DNA of 64,000 bases from positions 62,001-126,000 of the forward strand of contig JAOAIJ010000042.1 in NCBI GenBank assembly GCA_026414765.1, in the 5' to 3' direction. Made by a program: the position numbers and the translations under genes. The notes beneath the pieces are model-generated. The model ran no database searches. It had not been told where the DNA came from and was given only the letters and a program-made list of their open reading frames with translations. Each line of letters opens with the position of its first letter. Position 1 is the first letter of the stretch. This document shows, in pieces, positions 18,725-27,488 of the stretch. This DNA comes from Clostridia bacterium. GTDB lineage: Bacteria; Bacillota; Clostridia; Acetivibrionales; DSM-27016.

Positions 18725-19765
18725 TTATCTGACGGCAAGCAAATCTTTTAAAATACCTGTTTCATTTATGCATATTTCTTTTGTAATATCTGAGATTGAC
18801 TTCAGTATTTCATAGTTCTCTGTTTCAGACATGGTCCAAAGCAAATCTGCGATTTGATCCCATTTTTCTGAAACGGATATATACCTTTCACCAAGTTTTT
18901 CAACATGCTCACTATTTAGTATCCGGCTTGCTTCAACTAGAAAGTTCCCGTACATTTTCCTGAAAATGCCCCCGCCTGTTCCACCATCCGCACTTATCAT
19001 GAAATAGTTGGCTATGCCGGCTCTCCTAATTTTATTAGTTTCAAATCTGTTCCACTTTAAAACCTCTACTGAAAATTTATCAATCCCTTTAACACCTAAT
19101 AATTTAGCAGGAGGATTCAGCATACTGCTGCTTGTTTCATGGATGGCTTCTACAATTATTTCAGGTGTAACAGGTTTATAACCTGCAAAGTCAAATTCCA
19201 GATACATGTTGTTAGCCGGAAAAGGTTTGAATTTACTATTTCGCGCTTTCTCCATCTGAGAATACTCCACAAGATGGAAATCTTCTGCGATGTTTCCTTT
19301 AGGAGTTCTTATCGGATAATCGCTGTTATCCCTGTCGCTGATAACGAAGTGTTCATTTTCTTCGTCATACCCAAAAATGACTATGGCATGTCCGCCAAAA
19401 TGGCTGTCCTCCTCCAGATTCAGATATTTTAGAAAGGGCATATCTGCGTAGATTAATACCGGCTTATTCATATCAATCATTTGTTTTGTTTTTTCAAATA
19501 CTTGTGAATATTGTTTCCCTTTTTTACATTTAATTTTTATGTTTAATCTGTTCGCTATCTTTTCTTCAAATTCAAACCTTTTGATTCTTCCAGAAATAAT
19601 CGGAGCATCTGCAAGATTAATATATACAAACCCCAATCCCGCTCCTATGCCAAAAATCATCTCTTCCGAAAAACTATACCCATAAAAATCAAAGACCTGC
19701 TTTAATGCTGTGGTAACACAATGCTTGCCGCCACAAGGGCTAAATCCTTTTACTATACTTTGCAT
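18725..19765 (-). CDS. BtrH-like (butirosin biosynthesis H N-terminal domain) protein
   Basis: About 346 residues. The N-terminus has SPCGGKHCVTTALKQVF with candidate catalytic Cys residues, and FGGHAIVIFGYD supplies a His, a papain-like arrangement seen in BtrH, which transfers an acyl group from a carrier protein to an aminoglycoside. The C-terminal half would be the associated DUF4872 region. No antibiotic genes surround it, so it may act as an amidase or acyltransferase on an unknown substrate. ATG 19765 has GGAGGAG about nine bases upstream. Confidence 0.65.
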   Translation of the reverse strand: MQSIVKGFSPCGGKHCVTTALKQVFDFYGYSFSEEMIFGIGAGLGFVYINLADAPIISGRIKRFEFEEKIANRLNIKIKCKKGKQYSQVFEKTKQMIDMNKPVLIYADMPFLKYLNLEEDSHFGGHAIVIFGYDEENEHFVISDRDNSDYPIRTPKGNIAEDFHLVEYSQMEKARNSKFKPFPANNMYLEFDFAGYKPVTPEIIVEAIHETSSSMLNPPAKLLGVKGIDKFSVEVLKWNRFETNKIRRAGIANYFMISADGGTGGGIFRKMYGNFLVEASRILNSEHVEKLGERYISVSEKWDQIADLLWTMSETENYEILKSISDITKEICINETGILKDLLAVR

Positions 19766-19788
19766 CCTCAACTCTCCTCCCTTCGCTG

Positions 19789-20412
19789 CTAAACTTCCAC
19801 TTGATACCGGAGTACTGTTTTAAGCTTGTCAGGTTTAGTCTTAAGAGGATTTGAAAGATATATTTCTCGATGCTTGTGGGAAACCCTCCTGTATCCATTA
19901 TTTTTACAAAATTGTTCCATGATTCTAAAACTTGCCGGCTCATTATCATAGCTTCCAAGATGAAGCATCTGGCAGCACAAACCTTCGGATACTTCACCAT
20001 ATTCAGCTCTATCGATATATATATTAGGCTTTTTCTTTTTGGTTTCCGATTTAAAATATTCAAAAAGTTCAGGAGTCAGAAACTCCGGCTGGCGAATCAT
20101 AATCCTGTATGAAAGGTTGCTTTTATCCGTAGGTGGTAGGGTTTTGTCAATCAAATCCCACTCCCCTTCCAGCGGAAATATGGTGTATTGGTAATATCCT
20201 TCCGGAACACTTTCACTTTTGTACGACATTTTTACTGCATAACTCAGACTGTAAAGCGCTCCCGTTGCAAAAGCAAATTCCTCTCCATTTGGATCTCCCT
20301 TGCCTTCAATCATTATGAAATTTATAGACGGAATTGTAACTATAACCGGGGTTTTCTTAGGTATATATAGATCCTTACACTCTTTTTTGTAATCATATAT
20401 TTCTTTAGGCAT
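19789..20412 (-). CDS. GyrI-like small-molecule-binding domain protein
   Basis: About 207 residues. The sequence (IPSINFIMIEGKGDPNGEEFAFATGALYSLSYAVKM and, later, EGEWDLIDKTLPPTDKSNLSYRIMIRQPEFL) matches my memory of stand-alone GyrI-like proteins, some of which hydrolyse or bind cyanogenic or hydrophobic cations. No DNA-binding domain is attached. AGGAGGG precedes two tandem ATGs (20415 and 20412). It ends 23 bases before the BtrH-like gene, so the two may be cotranscribed. Confidence 0.7.
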   Translation of the reverse strand: MPKEIYDYKKECKDLYIPKKTPVIVTIPSINFIMIEGKGDPNGEEFAFATGALYSLSYAVKMSYKSESVPEGYYQYTIFPLEGEWDLIDKTLPPTDKSNLSYRIMIRQPEFLTPELFEYFKSETKKKKPNIYIDRAEYGEVSEGLCCQMLHLGSYDNEPASFRIMEQFCKNNGYRRVSHKHREIYLSNPLKTKPDKLKTVLRYQVEV

Positions 20413-20537
20413 CATAAACCCTCCTGAATATTTTTTAGGCACGTCTACCTCTCTGTGAAAGGGGATTATTCACATGTCCTGAAAGGTTTGCCGCCTAATA
20501 TTATTCTACCAGGTATAAGTTGACAACCCATGTCATA

Positions 20538-21440
20538 TTATAAATATTTTTTTAAACTGTCTTCCATTTTACTTTTTACTATTTTCCGGATATGCTCAGG
20601 CTCTAAGACCTCTGCATGATTTCCGTATGAAAGTATATATCCGTAAACCCACTCATCTTCCGGAAATGTTGCCGTTACAGTAAAACTTCCGTCTGCATTT
20701 CTCACTATATATCCCTGATCAAATTCATCAAAAAGTCTATACTCCATCCTTGCCTCGATTTTAAGTACAAGCTTGACCATTCTGTTATTGTATTCCTGGG
20801 GGTTGATCCAGATATTCTCAGGTGCATCTCTTTCAAATGTTTCCATAGAGCAGATAAGGTTTTTAATCCGTATAACTTTAAACATTCTGAAATCACCTTT
20901 CACTCTGCAAAAACCGTAAACATACCAGCCCTGTCCTTTAAATATAAGCTTTAAGGGTTCAACAGTTCTTTTGGTTTTTTCGCCATAAGAGCTAAAATAG
21001 TCAAAATTTACAATATTTTTATTCAGTATTGCTGTTTTGAGCAGGTTAAACTTTTCCCTTTCATCAGAGTTACTACCCCAATGAGAAAAATCAACATCAA
21101 TCCAGTTTGTATTATCTTTATTGAACATAGCAGCCATTTTTTGGAGTACCGGTTGTATATCCGGAACATTTAAAGCGTTCAAACCCTGAAGTGAAGACAG
21201 TATATCAATCTGTTCCTTGTCTGAAAACACTGATTTATCGAGCACAAAACTATCCAGAAGGCTGATACCGCCTCCCTTGCCTTTATTTGTATAAACCGGT
21301 ATACCGGCCGCACTGAGTGCATCTAAGTCACGATAAATAGTCCTTTTGGAAACTTCAAAATGTTCAGACAGTTCTCTAGCAGTTACCATCTTTTTATCAA
21401 GCAGAATATATACTATTTCAAGAAGTCTGTTAATCTGCAT
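20538..21440 (-). CDS. YafY-type transcriptional regulator (HTH_11 + WYL)
   Basis: The protein has 300 residues. An N-terminal winged helix (ARELSEHFEVSKRTIYRDLDALSAAGIP) is followed by a WYL domain, the ligand-sensing region (GQGWYVYGFCRVKGDFRMFKVIRI). Such regulators bind near their own gene and respond to an unknown ligand or nucleic acid. ATG 21440 has AGGTG upstream. It reads in the same direction as the GyrI-like and BtrH-like genes that follow and may regulate them. Confidence 0.88.
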   Translation of the reverse strand: MQINRLLEIVYILLDKKMVTARELSEHFEVSKRTIYRDLDALSAAGIPVYTNKGKGGGISLLDSFVLDKSVFSDKEQIDILSSLQGLNALNVPDIQPVLQKMAAMFNKDNTNWIDVDFSHWGSNSDEREKFNLLKTAILNKNIVNFDYFSSYGEKTKRTVEPLKLIFKGQGWYVYGFCRVKGDFRMFKVIRIKNLICSMETFERDAPENIWINPQEYNNRMVKLVLKIEARMEYRLFDEFDQGYIVRNADGSFTVTATFPEDEWVYGYILSYGNHAEVLEPEHIRKIVKSKMEDSLKKYL

Positions 21441-21575
21441 CCTACATCACCTACTTCTATTTTATCACGTATTTATACGATAGGGTTATGCAAGTGGCAT
21501 ATACCGGGGGACGTATATTTTTCTTATGATTTGGGTTATGGATAAATGGCTAATTCTCTAATTCTAGATAAATAT

Positions 21576-22445
21576 CTATACTTCACCTTTGACATTCTTA
21601 GACACTATAAGTCTTCTTGTGCCAAGTACATATTCATATACCACTAATCCGATAAAAATCCCCGTACATCCTGTAAAACATCTTATAAATAAATCCCATA
21701 GGGGTATATCAAGAAAAATATTATAAAATGAATTGAACAGGAGCCAATTGGTTCCAAAAATGCTGTATGAAAAAAATAAAGATTTCAGATACTTGTTTTT
21801 AAATCTAATTCCAGGACAGAATAAATAATACATAAACCCTATCCACATACCAAATGCAAGAAGCCATATAATATCAAGTAACCCGCTTATTGTTTGGCGT
21901 TCTGCAACCGATCGGAATGTAAAATATAACTGTGTCCCATGAAAAACCGCAAAAAATAGGGCAATAAAAGGAATAGACACTAAGGAACTTAAGTTTCTTT
22001 TCATCCTATTATTTTGACTTTTACATAGAAGCGCGCCCGCTACCAGTCCAAAAAGAGATAAACATAATAAGTCCCTTATGCTGCTTCTCAAATGTTGCAA
22101 AGCATTTTCAGAATGGTTGATAACTATAAACTCTGTAAATCCAAAAAACCATACTATGCCGAAGGATCCCCCGTATATCAAACCTTTAACTAATCGATTA
22201 TTATGTATACCTTCTTTTATCATATGAAAATTCAACAATAAGAACACAGTGATTATTGAACACAAAGAAATAATTGCTAATGTCTTCGTACCAGTCTTTA
22301 GAAACATACTACTTTCATATGCATCTATCAAAAATTGAGGCATGTTTCCGGTACCGTTAATAAGCTTGCTTGCTGCTCCAAACATAAGGATAGTAATAAT
22401 AAGGACAAGGAAATTCTTAATAATGAATATTATGTTTTTTTTCAT
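21576..22445 (-). CDS. Polytopic membrane protein of unknown function
   Basis: The protein has 289 residues with about eight hydrophobic segments spread over its length and short charged loops; it ends in a basic tail. No recognised family motif. ATG 22445 has GGAG eight bases upstream. It lies 78 bases downstream of a TetR-type regulator gene, which suggests it is that regulator's target and possibly a membrane transporter or stress protein. Function not assigned. Confidence 0.6.
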   Translation of the reverse strand: MKKNIIFIIKNFLVLIITILMFGAASKLINGTGNMPQFLIDAYESSMFLKTGTKTLAIISLCSIITVFLLLNFHMIKEGIHNNRLVKGLIYGGSFGIVWFFGFTEFIVINHSENALQHLRSSIRDLLCLSLFGLVAGALLCKSQNNRMKRNLSSLVSIPFIALFFAVFHGTQLYFTFRSVAERQTISGLLDIIWLLAFGMWIGFMYYLFCPGIRFKNKYLKSLFFSYSIFGTNWLLFNSFYNIFLDIPLWDLFIRCFTGCTGIFIGLVVYEYVLGTRRLIVSKNVKGEV

Positions 22446-22523
22446 AAGCTTAACTCCTATTTATTAATCAATATTCAGGTATATCAATATCTTTTATTCT
22501 GCACATTTCACAATAAACCTGAT

Positions 22524-23108
22524 CTATTGTCTTAAGAGAAATCGAACTACTTCTTCAGCGTTGCTGTATATTTCCTGTTCAGTTATCTTTCTCTTTCCCG
22601 AAAAATACATAAGAAGCATTCCATGAACTGAGTTCATAATCAAACTGCTGATTATATGCACCTTTTCATGTTCAATAATACCCTGCTGAGCCAAGTTTTT
22701 TAGAATACCTATCTGAATTCTTTCGAGACTGGGCCTTACAAACTCTTGCTTCACAACTTCTGGAGGTTCTTCGGTTTGATAAAAAAAGAAAAACTTAAAA
22801 ACATTAGGATTTTGAAAATAGTAAGCTATATATTTTCTAAGAAGCTGTTTAATATCTTCGGGTGTATATTTTTCTTTAATAAAGTCACTTTCATAAATCT
22901 TAATTATATCCTGTATAAAATCTACCCCTGCATACCACAGTAAATGATCCAGACTCTCAAAGTAGTTATATATAGTAGCATATGAGTATCCTGTGGCTTC
23001 TCCTACCTTCCTGACAGATATGTTTGTGACACCTTCATTTATTAGTATTTCTTTCGCAGCATCTATAAAATATTTCTTAATTCTATTTTTCTTAACATCC
23101 TTTTTCAA
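22524..23108 (-). CDS. TetR-family transcriptional regulator
   Basis: The protein has 194 residues. The N-terminal helix-turn-helix reads GVTNISVRKVGEATGYSYATIYNYF, typical of TetR; the remaining 140 residues form the helical ligand-binding half. The TTG start at 23108 follows GGGGGTGAG. A pair of near-identical palindromes at 23170-23226 lies upstream and is a strong candidate operator for autoregulation. The membrane protein gene after it is the likely target. Confidence 0.9.
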   Translation of the reverse strand: MKKDVKKNRIKKYFIDAAKEILINEGVTNISVRKVGEATGYSYATIYNYFESLDHLLWYAGVDFIQDIIKIYESDFIKEKYTPEDIKQLLRKYIAYYFQNPNVFKFFFFYQTEEPPEVVKQEFVRPSLERIQIGILKNLAQQGIIEHEKVHIISSLIMNSVHGMLLMYFSGKRKITEQEIYSNAEEVVRFLLRQ

Positions 23109-23169
23109 AATCTCACCCCCAATCTTCTAACAGCTATATGCATACAATTACGGTCTTGTTAGTACATTT

Positions 23170-23226
23170 CCATATAATAAAATTAACAGTGTTAAATTTA
23201 TTAACACTGTTAATTTTATTATATGG
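23170..23226. promoter_or_regulatory. Perfect 26-bp inverted repeat, likely TetR operator
   Basis: Two 26-base arms (23170-23195 and 23201-23226) are exact reverse complements across ATTTA. Each arm itself carries a 13-base palindrome: TTAACAGTGTTAA at 23183-23195 and TTAACACTGTTAA at 23201-23213. This nested symmetry fits two TetR dimers bound side by side, 62 bases ahead of the regulator gene. It could also fold as a strong hairpin in RNA. Confidence 0.65.
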
Positions 23227-23298
23227 TCAGAAGTGAGCAATTGTCAACAAAAACAGCTTTATCACAAATTTGATATAGGTATTTCTCCATTCTATAGG

Positions 23299-23679
23299 CT
23301 ATTCACTAATCTTTTGCTCTATTAATTCTTTTATCTTATTTATCTCTCCATTTGTCATATCAAACTTGCCTGGTGTTTTTTCTATCCCTTCCTCTGTAAC
23401 AACAATATAATGGTCTATATTTATACCGACATGTTCAACCATTTTTTTAGCACAGGCTACCGGACAGCCATCGACTACTACAACCTTCTTAGCCTGCCTT
23501 GTTGCCTCTATAATACCCGGAATGTGTCCCCCAAGCCCTGCAAGGCAATACATTTTTGCTTTACCGTCTTTAGTAATTTCAAGAGCTGCATTATTAGAAA
23601 TCTGTCCTACATTCGCCCCACCGCCTGAGCAGGCAAAAACCATAATTTCAGCAGGTTTACAGATACAAGCTTTAGACAT
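23299..23679 (-). CDS. DGC-domain putative zinc-binding protein
   Basis: The protein has 126 residues. It shows VFACSGGGANVGQISNNAAL, YCLAGLGGHIPG, and VVDGCPVACAKKMVEH, i.e. several conserved Cys and the DGC signature of the small putative zinc- or metal-binding family. No membrane segment. These genes often sit near ArsR-type regulators or respond to thiol/metal stress. ATG 23679 has GAGG about ten bases upstream. An imperfect palindrome upstream (23704-23735) may be an operator. Confidence 0.8.
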   Translation of the reverse strand: MSKACICKPAEIMVFACSGGGANVGQISNNAALEITKDGKAKMYCLAGLGGHIPGIIEATRQAKKVVVVDGCPVACAKKMVEHVGINIDHYIVVTEEGIEKTPGKFDMTNGEINKIKELIEQKISE

Positions 23680-23703
23680 ATAATTCAACCTCGCTTTTTC
23701 TTT

Positions 23704-23735
23704 TTTAGTATATTAGTTATTTCTAATATACTAAA
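23704..23735. promoter_or_regulatory. Palindrome upstream of the DGC gene
   Basis: TTTAGTATATTA and TAATATACTAAA are 12-base reverse complements separated by eight bases, about 25 bases ahead of the DGC start. The symmetry suits an ArsR-like repressor site; no such gene is adjacent in this window. Confidence 0.4.
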
Positions 23736-23854
23736 AACATTATATACTTTCTTCCACGAAATGTCAATACTTAATGAACTTAATTTCCAAATATTACTCA
23801 GCAACGTAGTTTTCTCATAACTAAATCCTGTATATCAGTTGAATATCCTTCCAT

Positions 23855-23901
23855 AAAAAGAACAGCAAGCTCCATTATAATAATTAATGAAACTTGCTGT
23901 T
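23855..23901 (-). terminator. Intrinsic terminator after the FtsX permease
   Basis: On the minus strand AACAGCAAG pairs with CTTGCTGTT across a 23-base loop and is followed by CTTTTT. It lies 77 bases beyond the permease stop. The stem is also flanked by T's on the plus strand, so it could work in both directions. Confidence 0.7.
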
Positions 23902-23977
23902 TTTGCTTCCGCCAGGTAGATGGTTTCAGTTATTAATAACACATATTACCATATGCCTGATATAAGTCCCTGGTAAT

Positions 23978-26308
23978 CTACTCTTCTCTAGCTTTTAGTC
24001 CCTCAACTATATCAAGACGATTTATTACTCTGATACTCAGGAGCATGACAAGCGCAGAAATCACTATTAATATAAGAGCTGCAAACAAATAACTCTGAGT
24101 ATATATATGAGGTGTCAGTGCAAAGGAATCATTTGAAAACTCATCCTTGATGCCGAATAATATGAGATTGCCCAGCAAAAATCCAAATGGCAGAGAGATG
24201 ATTATCTGCAACAAATTCTCTTTTAAGTATGCATGCATGATATCCTTTGTGCCATATCCCATAACCTTTAAAACTATAAACTCATAACTTCTTGCAGTAA
24301 GATTTATTATGCCCACTGCGTACAATACTGCAATCCCCAGTATTACTGCAAACACAATCAGTATTTGTATCATAAAGCTGATTGTATCAAGCAGCTTTAG
24401 CAGAGTATTTTTATCCTGCTCTACAGATGTAGTGCTTATTACGTTTTTATTATCATTTATGCTTTGGGAAAGTCTTTTAGCATCCATTTCTGTTCTAATA
24501 AATACAGTATTGTATATCATTTTGTCCAGTTTAAACTTATCCTTTACAAAACTATATTTTGTGTAAACATAAAAACCTGATGCCTGTATTGACGTATCAC
24601 TTACACGTACTTCAATATCATTAAAGCTGCCGCCAGGCGATGATATCTTTACCCTATCACCCTTATTGACACCCAGCTTGCTTGCTACATATGCAGGAAG
24701 CACAACCCCATCTTGTGAATCTACCGGTTTATTCCTATCATTTTTTAAATCCAGCATGTTAAAACCTTCTTCAGTAACAAGAAGAGGATAGTCATATTTT
24801 GTACCGCCTTTTTCAACTTTTATCGGCAGAATAAGTGCTTTGGCATATTCCTCTACTTCAGACAGCGAGACAATATCAATATCGGTTTCCAAAGAAGTAG
24901 GTTTTACATTTACTGATAAATCATATTTAGTAACCTCTTCATAATGGGTATTGATAAGATGACTGAATGAATTCCTGAATCCAAATGCAAACACTGCCAA
25001 AGCTACAGCAGCAGTCATACCCAGTATCACTGCAAAAAACCTGCCTTTATTCCTCAATGATGTCTTTATTGCATACCGTGAATTGAATGAAAAACTGTTC
25101 CACAAGGGTTTAATTTTCTCAAGGAAGATTTTTTTGCCACTTTTTGGCCTTTCTGCATGCATAGCTTCAGCCGGGTTGATTTTCAATACTGCCTTTATTC
25201 CAATTAAATTGGACAATACACATACCAATAATGCAAGCAGGAATGCTATGCCCCATAAATTCAGATACAATTTGAAGGTAAGCCCGGGTACCTCAAACAT
25301 TTCACGGAATATATCCAGTATATAGTCCCCTAGAGATACTGACAGCAAACATCCTCCAATACTTCCAAACAAGGCAGCCAGTACAGCGTATTTAGTATAT
25401 ATGTATAATATTCCCGCATCCGAGAGTCCTAAAGCCTTGATGATTCCTATTTGCTTGCGTTCTTTAGCTATATTTCTTTTTTGCATTACATAGATCATCA
25501 TAGCCCCAATGATAAAGAACACTACAGGGAATATATACGTAAAGCTGTCTATCTGCTTTTGATCTTCTTTATACATTTTGTAGCTTGTTTGTCCGCTTTT
25601 GAATATATCATATGATATCCTTTTGGGTTTTAAAATCTCCTTGATTTTTTCTGCCGCTTCATTGTTTTCGGTTCCATTGTCAAACATGATATTAATTTGG
25701 TTATATCGGCTGTTCAGCTTTTCTTTGACAAAACCTTCGCTGGCGTATAGTAATCCGAAATCATTTGGGTCAGCCATGGGTACACTTTCACTCTGGGCAA
25801 GGTACACGTATTCGGGAGTGGCAATAAGTCCAGCTATTTTAAGATTATATACTTCTTTTTGAATTTTAAGTTCTATATTATCGCCGATTCCAAGTCCGTG
25901 CGCATCAGCATATTTTTTGAGCAGAAGACCTTCATTATCATTTTTTATATGCCTCCCACTGTATATGTAAGGTTTATTTATTGCACTTCCTTCTAAAGGT
26001 GTGGAAATAACACGCAACGTAGCATCTCCACTTTTAAAATCTGCCACAAATCTTCCTTGAGCAACCTTCACGCCATCAATCCCTGAGACCTTCTCAACGT
26101 CATTTTGTTCAAAGCCCAGGCTATATACTGTATAGTCTGCAAGAGAATAGTCCGTATAATACTGTTCTGACATCCTCTGGTATTGGTATAATACCGTTTT
26201 TAGTGTAACAAAGAATCCGACACCTATTGCAACTATCAAAGCTGCTGAAATCAACTGTGGAAGCTGTCTCTTTATTTTACGCAGTAAAAGTTTGTTTTCT
26301 ATCTTCAT
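23978..26308 (-). CDS. FtsX/MacB-type ABC transporter permease
   Basis: About 776 residues. One membrane helix near residues 15-35 is followed by an extracytoplasmic domain of roughly 200 residues. A first FtsX-type block of three helices (about 260-385) comes next, then a second helix and extracytoplasmic domain, and a last FtsX block at the C-terminus. This two-FtsX-domain arrangement belongs to the family that moves peptides, lipoproteins or antibiotics, or acts as a mechanotransmitter. It pairs with the ATPase gene upstream. ATG 26308 is preceded by GGTGG and lies nine bases from the ATPase stop. Control comes from the Mn2+ riboswitch at 27217. Confidence 0.85.
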   Translation of the reverse strand: MKIENKLLLRKIKRQLPQLISAALIVAIGVGFFVTLKTVLYQYQRMSEQYYTDYSLADYTVYSLGFEQNDVEKVSGIDGVKVAQGRFVADFKSGDATLRVISTPLEGSAINKPYIYSGRHIKNDNEGLLLKKYADAHGLGIGDNIELKIQKEVYNLKIAGLIATPEYVYLAQSESVPMADPNDFGLLYASEGFVKEKLNSRYNQINIMFDNGTENNEAAEKIKEILKPKRISYDIFKSGQTSYKMYKEDQKQIDSFTYIFPVVFFIIGAMMIYVMQKRNIAKERKQIGIIKALGLSDAGILYIYTKYAVLAALFGSIGGCLLSVSLGDYILDIFREMFEVPGLTFKLYLNLWGIAFLLALLVCVLSNLIGIKAVLKINPAEAMHAERPKSGKKIFLEKIKPLWNSFSFNSRYAIKTSLRNKGRFFAVILGMTAAVALAVFAFGFRNSFSHLINTHYEEVTKYDLSVNVKPTSLETDIDIVSLSEVEEYAKALILPIKVEKGGTKYDYPLLVTEEGFNMLDLKNDRNKPVDSQDGVVLPAYVASKLGVNKGDRVKISSPGGSFNDIEVRVSDTSIQASGFYVYTKYSFVKDKFKLDKMIYNTVFIRTEMDAKRLSQSINDNKNVISTTSVEQDKNTLLKLLDTISFMIQILIVFAVILGIAVLYAVGIINLTARSYEFIVLKVMGYGTKDIMHAYLKENLLQIIISLPFGFLLGNLILFGIKDEFSNDSFALTPHIYTQSYLFAALILIVISALVMLLSIRVINRLDIVEGLKAREE

Positions 26309-26316
26309 AGTACCAC

Positions 26317-27021
26317 CTACCATTCTACTTCATCTGGTGAAAGAGGTGATGGGTTATAAACAGTATCAATTATTTTGCCGCTTCGCATTTTAATAACTAC
26401 ATCAGCGACTTTTGCTATATCCTGGCTGTGGGTTATAAGTATTATGGATGTGCCATGCTTTTTATTGATATTACACAGTACATTTAAAATCATGATGCCC
26501 GTCTTAAAGTCAAGTGCACCCGTAGGTTCGTCACACAAAAGCACCTTCGGATTTTTTGCTATAGCCCGTGCAATTGATATTCTTTGCTGTTCTCCTCCCG
26601 ACAGCTCAGCGGGAAAATGATTTTTCCTTTGGGACAGCCCTACAACAGCCAAAGCATTCTCTGCCCCCTCCTTTGGCAGCTTCCCGATTTCTGTGGAGAA
26701 CTCTACATTTTCAATAGCAGTTAAGTTTGGCAGCAGATTATAAGACTGAAAAACAAACCCTATATTCTCTTTTCTGAATCTGGTCAACCTTCTTTGATCC
26801 AACTTTGTTATGTTTTCCCCGTTGAAAATTATCTCACCTGCTGTAGCACTATCCATTCCTCCCAATATATTCAGAAGAGTACTTTTACCCGAACCGCTGG
26901 CACCAAGAACTACTATAAATTTGCCGCTTTCGATATTGATAGAAATATCATCCAATGCACGTACTTTGTTTTCACCCTCACCATATAACTTAACAAGGTT
27001 ATTAATTTCATATAAACTCAT
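26317..27021 (-). CDS. ABC transporter ATP-binding protein (LolD/MacB type)
   Basis: The protein has 234 residues. Walker A is GASGSGKST, the signature motif is LSGGEQQRISIARAI, Walker B is LLCDEPTGALD, and ITHS supplies the switch His. The sequence is of the LolD/MacB/FtsE group that works with FtsX-type permeases. ATG 27021 has GGGGAG eight bases upstream. The transcript starts at about 27310 and reads through a yybP-ykoY riboswitch and its terminator. Confidence 0.93.
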   Translation of the reverse strand: MSLYEINNLVKLYGEGENKVRALDDISINIESGKFIVVLGASGSGKSTLLNILGGMDSATAGEIIFNGENITKLDQRRLTRFRKENIGFVFQSYNLLPNLTAIENVEFSTEIGKLPKEGAENALAVVGLSQRKNHFPAELSGGEQQRISIARAIAKNPKVLLCDEPTGALDFKTGIMILNVLCNINKKHGTSIILITHSQDIAKVADVVIKMRSGKIIDTVYNPSPLSPDEVEW

Positions 27022-27173
27022 TTGCGACTCCCCGTTTCTTCAGATTAATGATTTTTGATAATAAAAAAGTTAATGAGTTAAGTGCTGCCACACCAAAAGC
27101 ATCTTTTGCAATTATTGTAAGAAAATGCGCCCATCCTTTCATTATTTAGATTTTTGGGGATATGTGAAAGGAA

Positions 27174-27227
27174 AATAAAAAAAGACCATTAACATAACCC
27201 CAATCAATTTGGATTATGTTAAAAGTC
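27174..27227 (-). terminator. Riboswitch expression-platform terminator before the ABC transporter
   Basis: On the minus strand AGAC...TTAACATAATCC pairs with GGGGTTATGTTAATGGTCT with few mismatches, followed by TTTTTTTATTTT. The 5' arm includes the GACTTTTAA strand of the aptamer P1. Confidence 0.8.
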
Positions 27228-27311
27228 TCGTTGCCGTATGACGGTTATAAAGCCAGGAACGGATACCCGCCCAGTATGTTGACTTTATAATTAAAACTAC
27301 TCCCTCTTAAC
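27217..27311 (-). ncRNA. yybP-ykoY (Mn2+) riboswitch upstream of an ABC transporter
   Basis: The minus strand opens with TTAAGAGGGAGTAG (27310-27297) and closes with CGAGACTTTTAA (27230-27219). Internal pairing includes CCTGGCTTTATAA with TTATAAAGTC-type segments and a GGGCGGGT loop. The same order of elements occurs in the other two copies at 15092 and 16016. A consensus promoter lies just upstream (27318-27347). The controlled genes encode an FtsX-type ABC transporter, not a usual member of this regulon as I know it. Confidence 0.78.
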
Positions 27312-27317
27312 GCTTTT

Positions 27318-27347
27318 ATTGTATTATGATTTGTGCAGGATTGTCAA
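27318..27347 (-). promoter_or_regulatory. Sigma-A promoter of the ABC-transporter riboswitch transcript
   Basis: TTGACA (27347-27342) and TACAAT (27323-27318) with an 18-base spacer on the minus strand, immediately ahead of the aptamer. The remainder of the gap to 27488 shows no gene. Confidence 0.8.
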
Positions 27348-27488
27348 TAAAATATTCTAAAAACTAAACATTTCGCACAGTCAAACAAAAACTCTTTACC
27401 ATATCCCGCCAAGCCTTAAACCAAGCAATTCCCTGGAAACTACAAATTTTCTTGATGTATCAAAAATACAAACCTGATACAACTTTGT

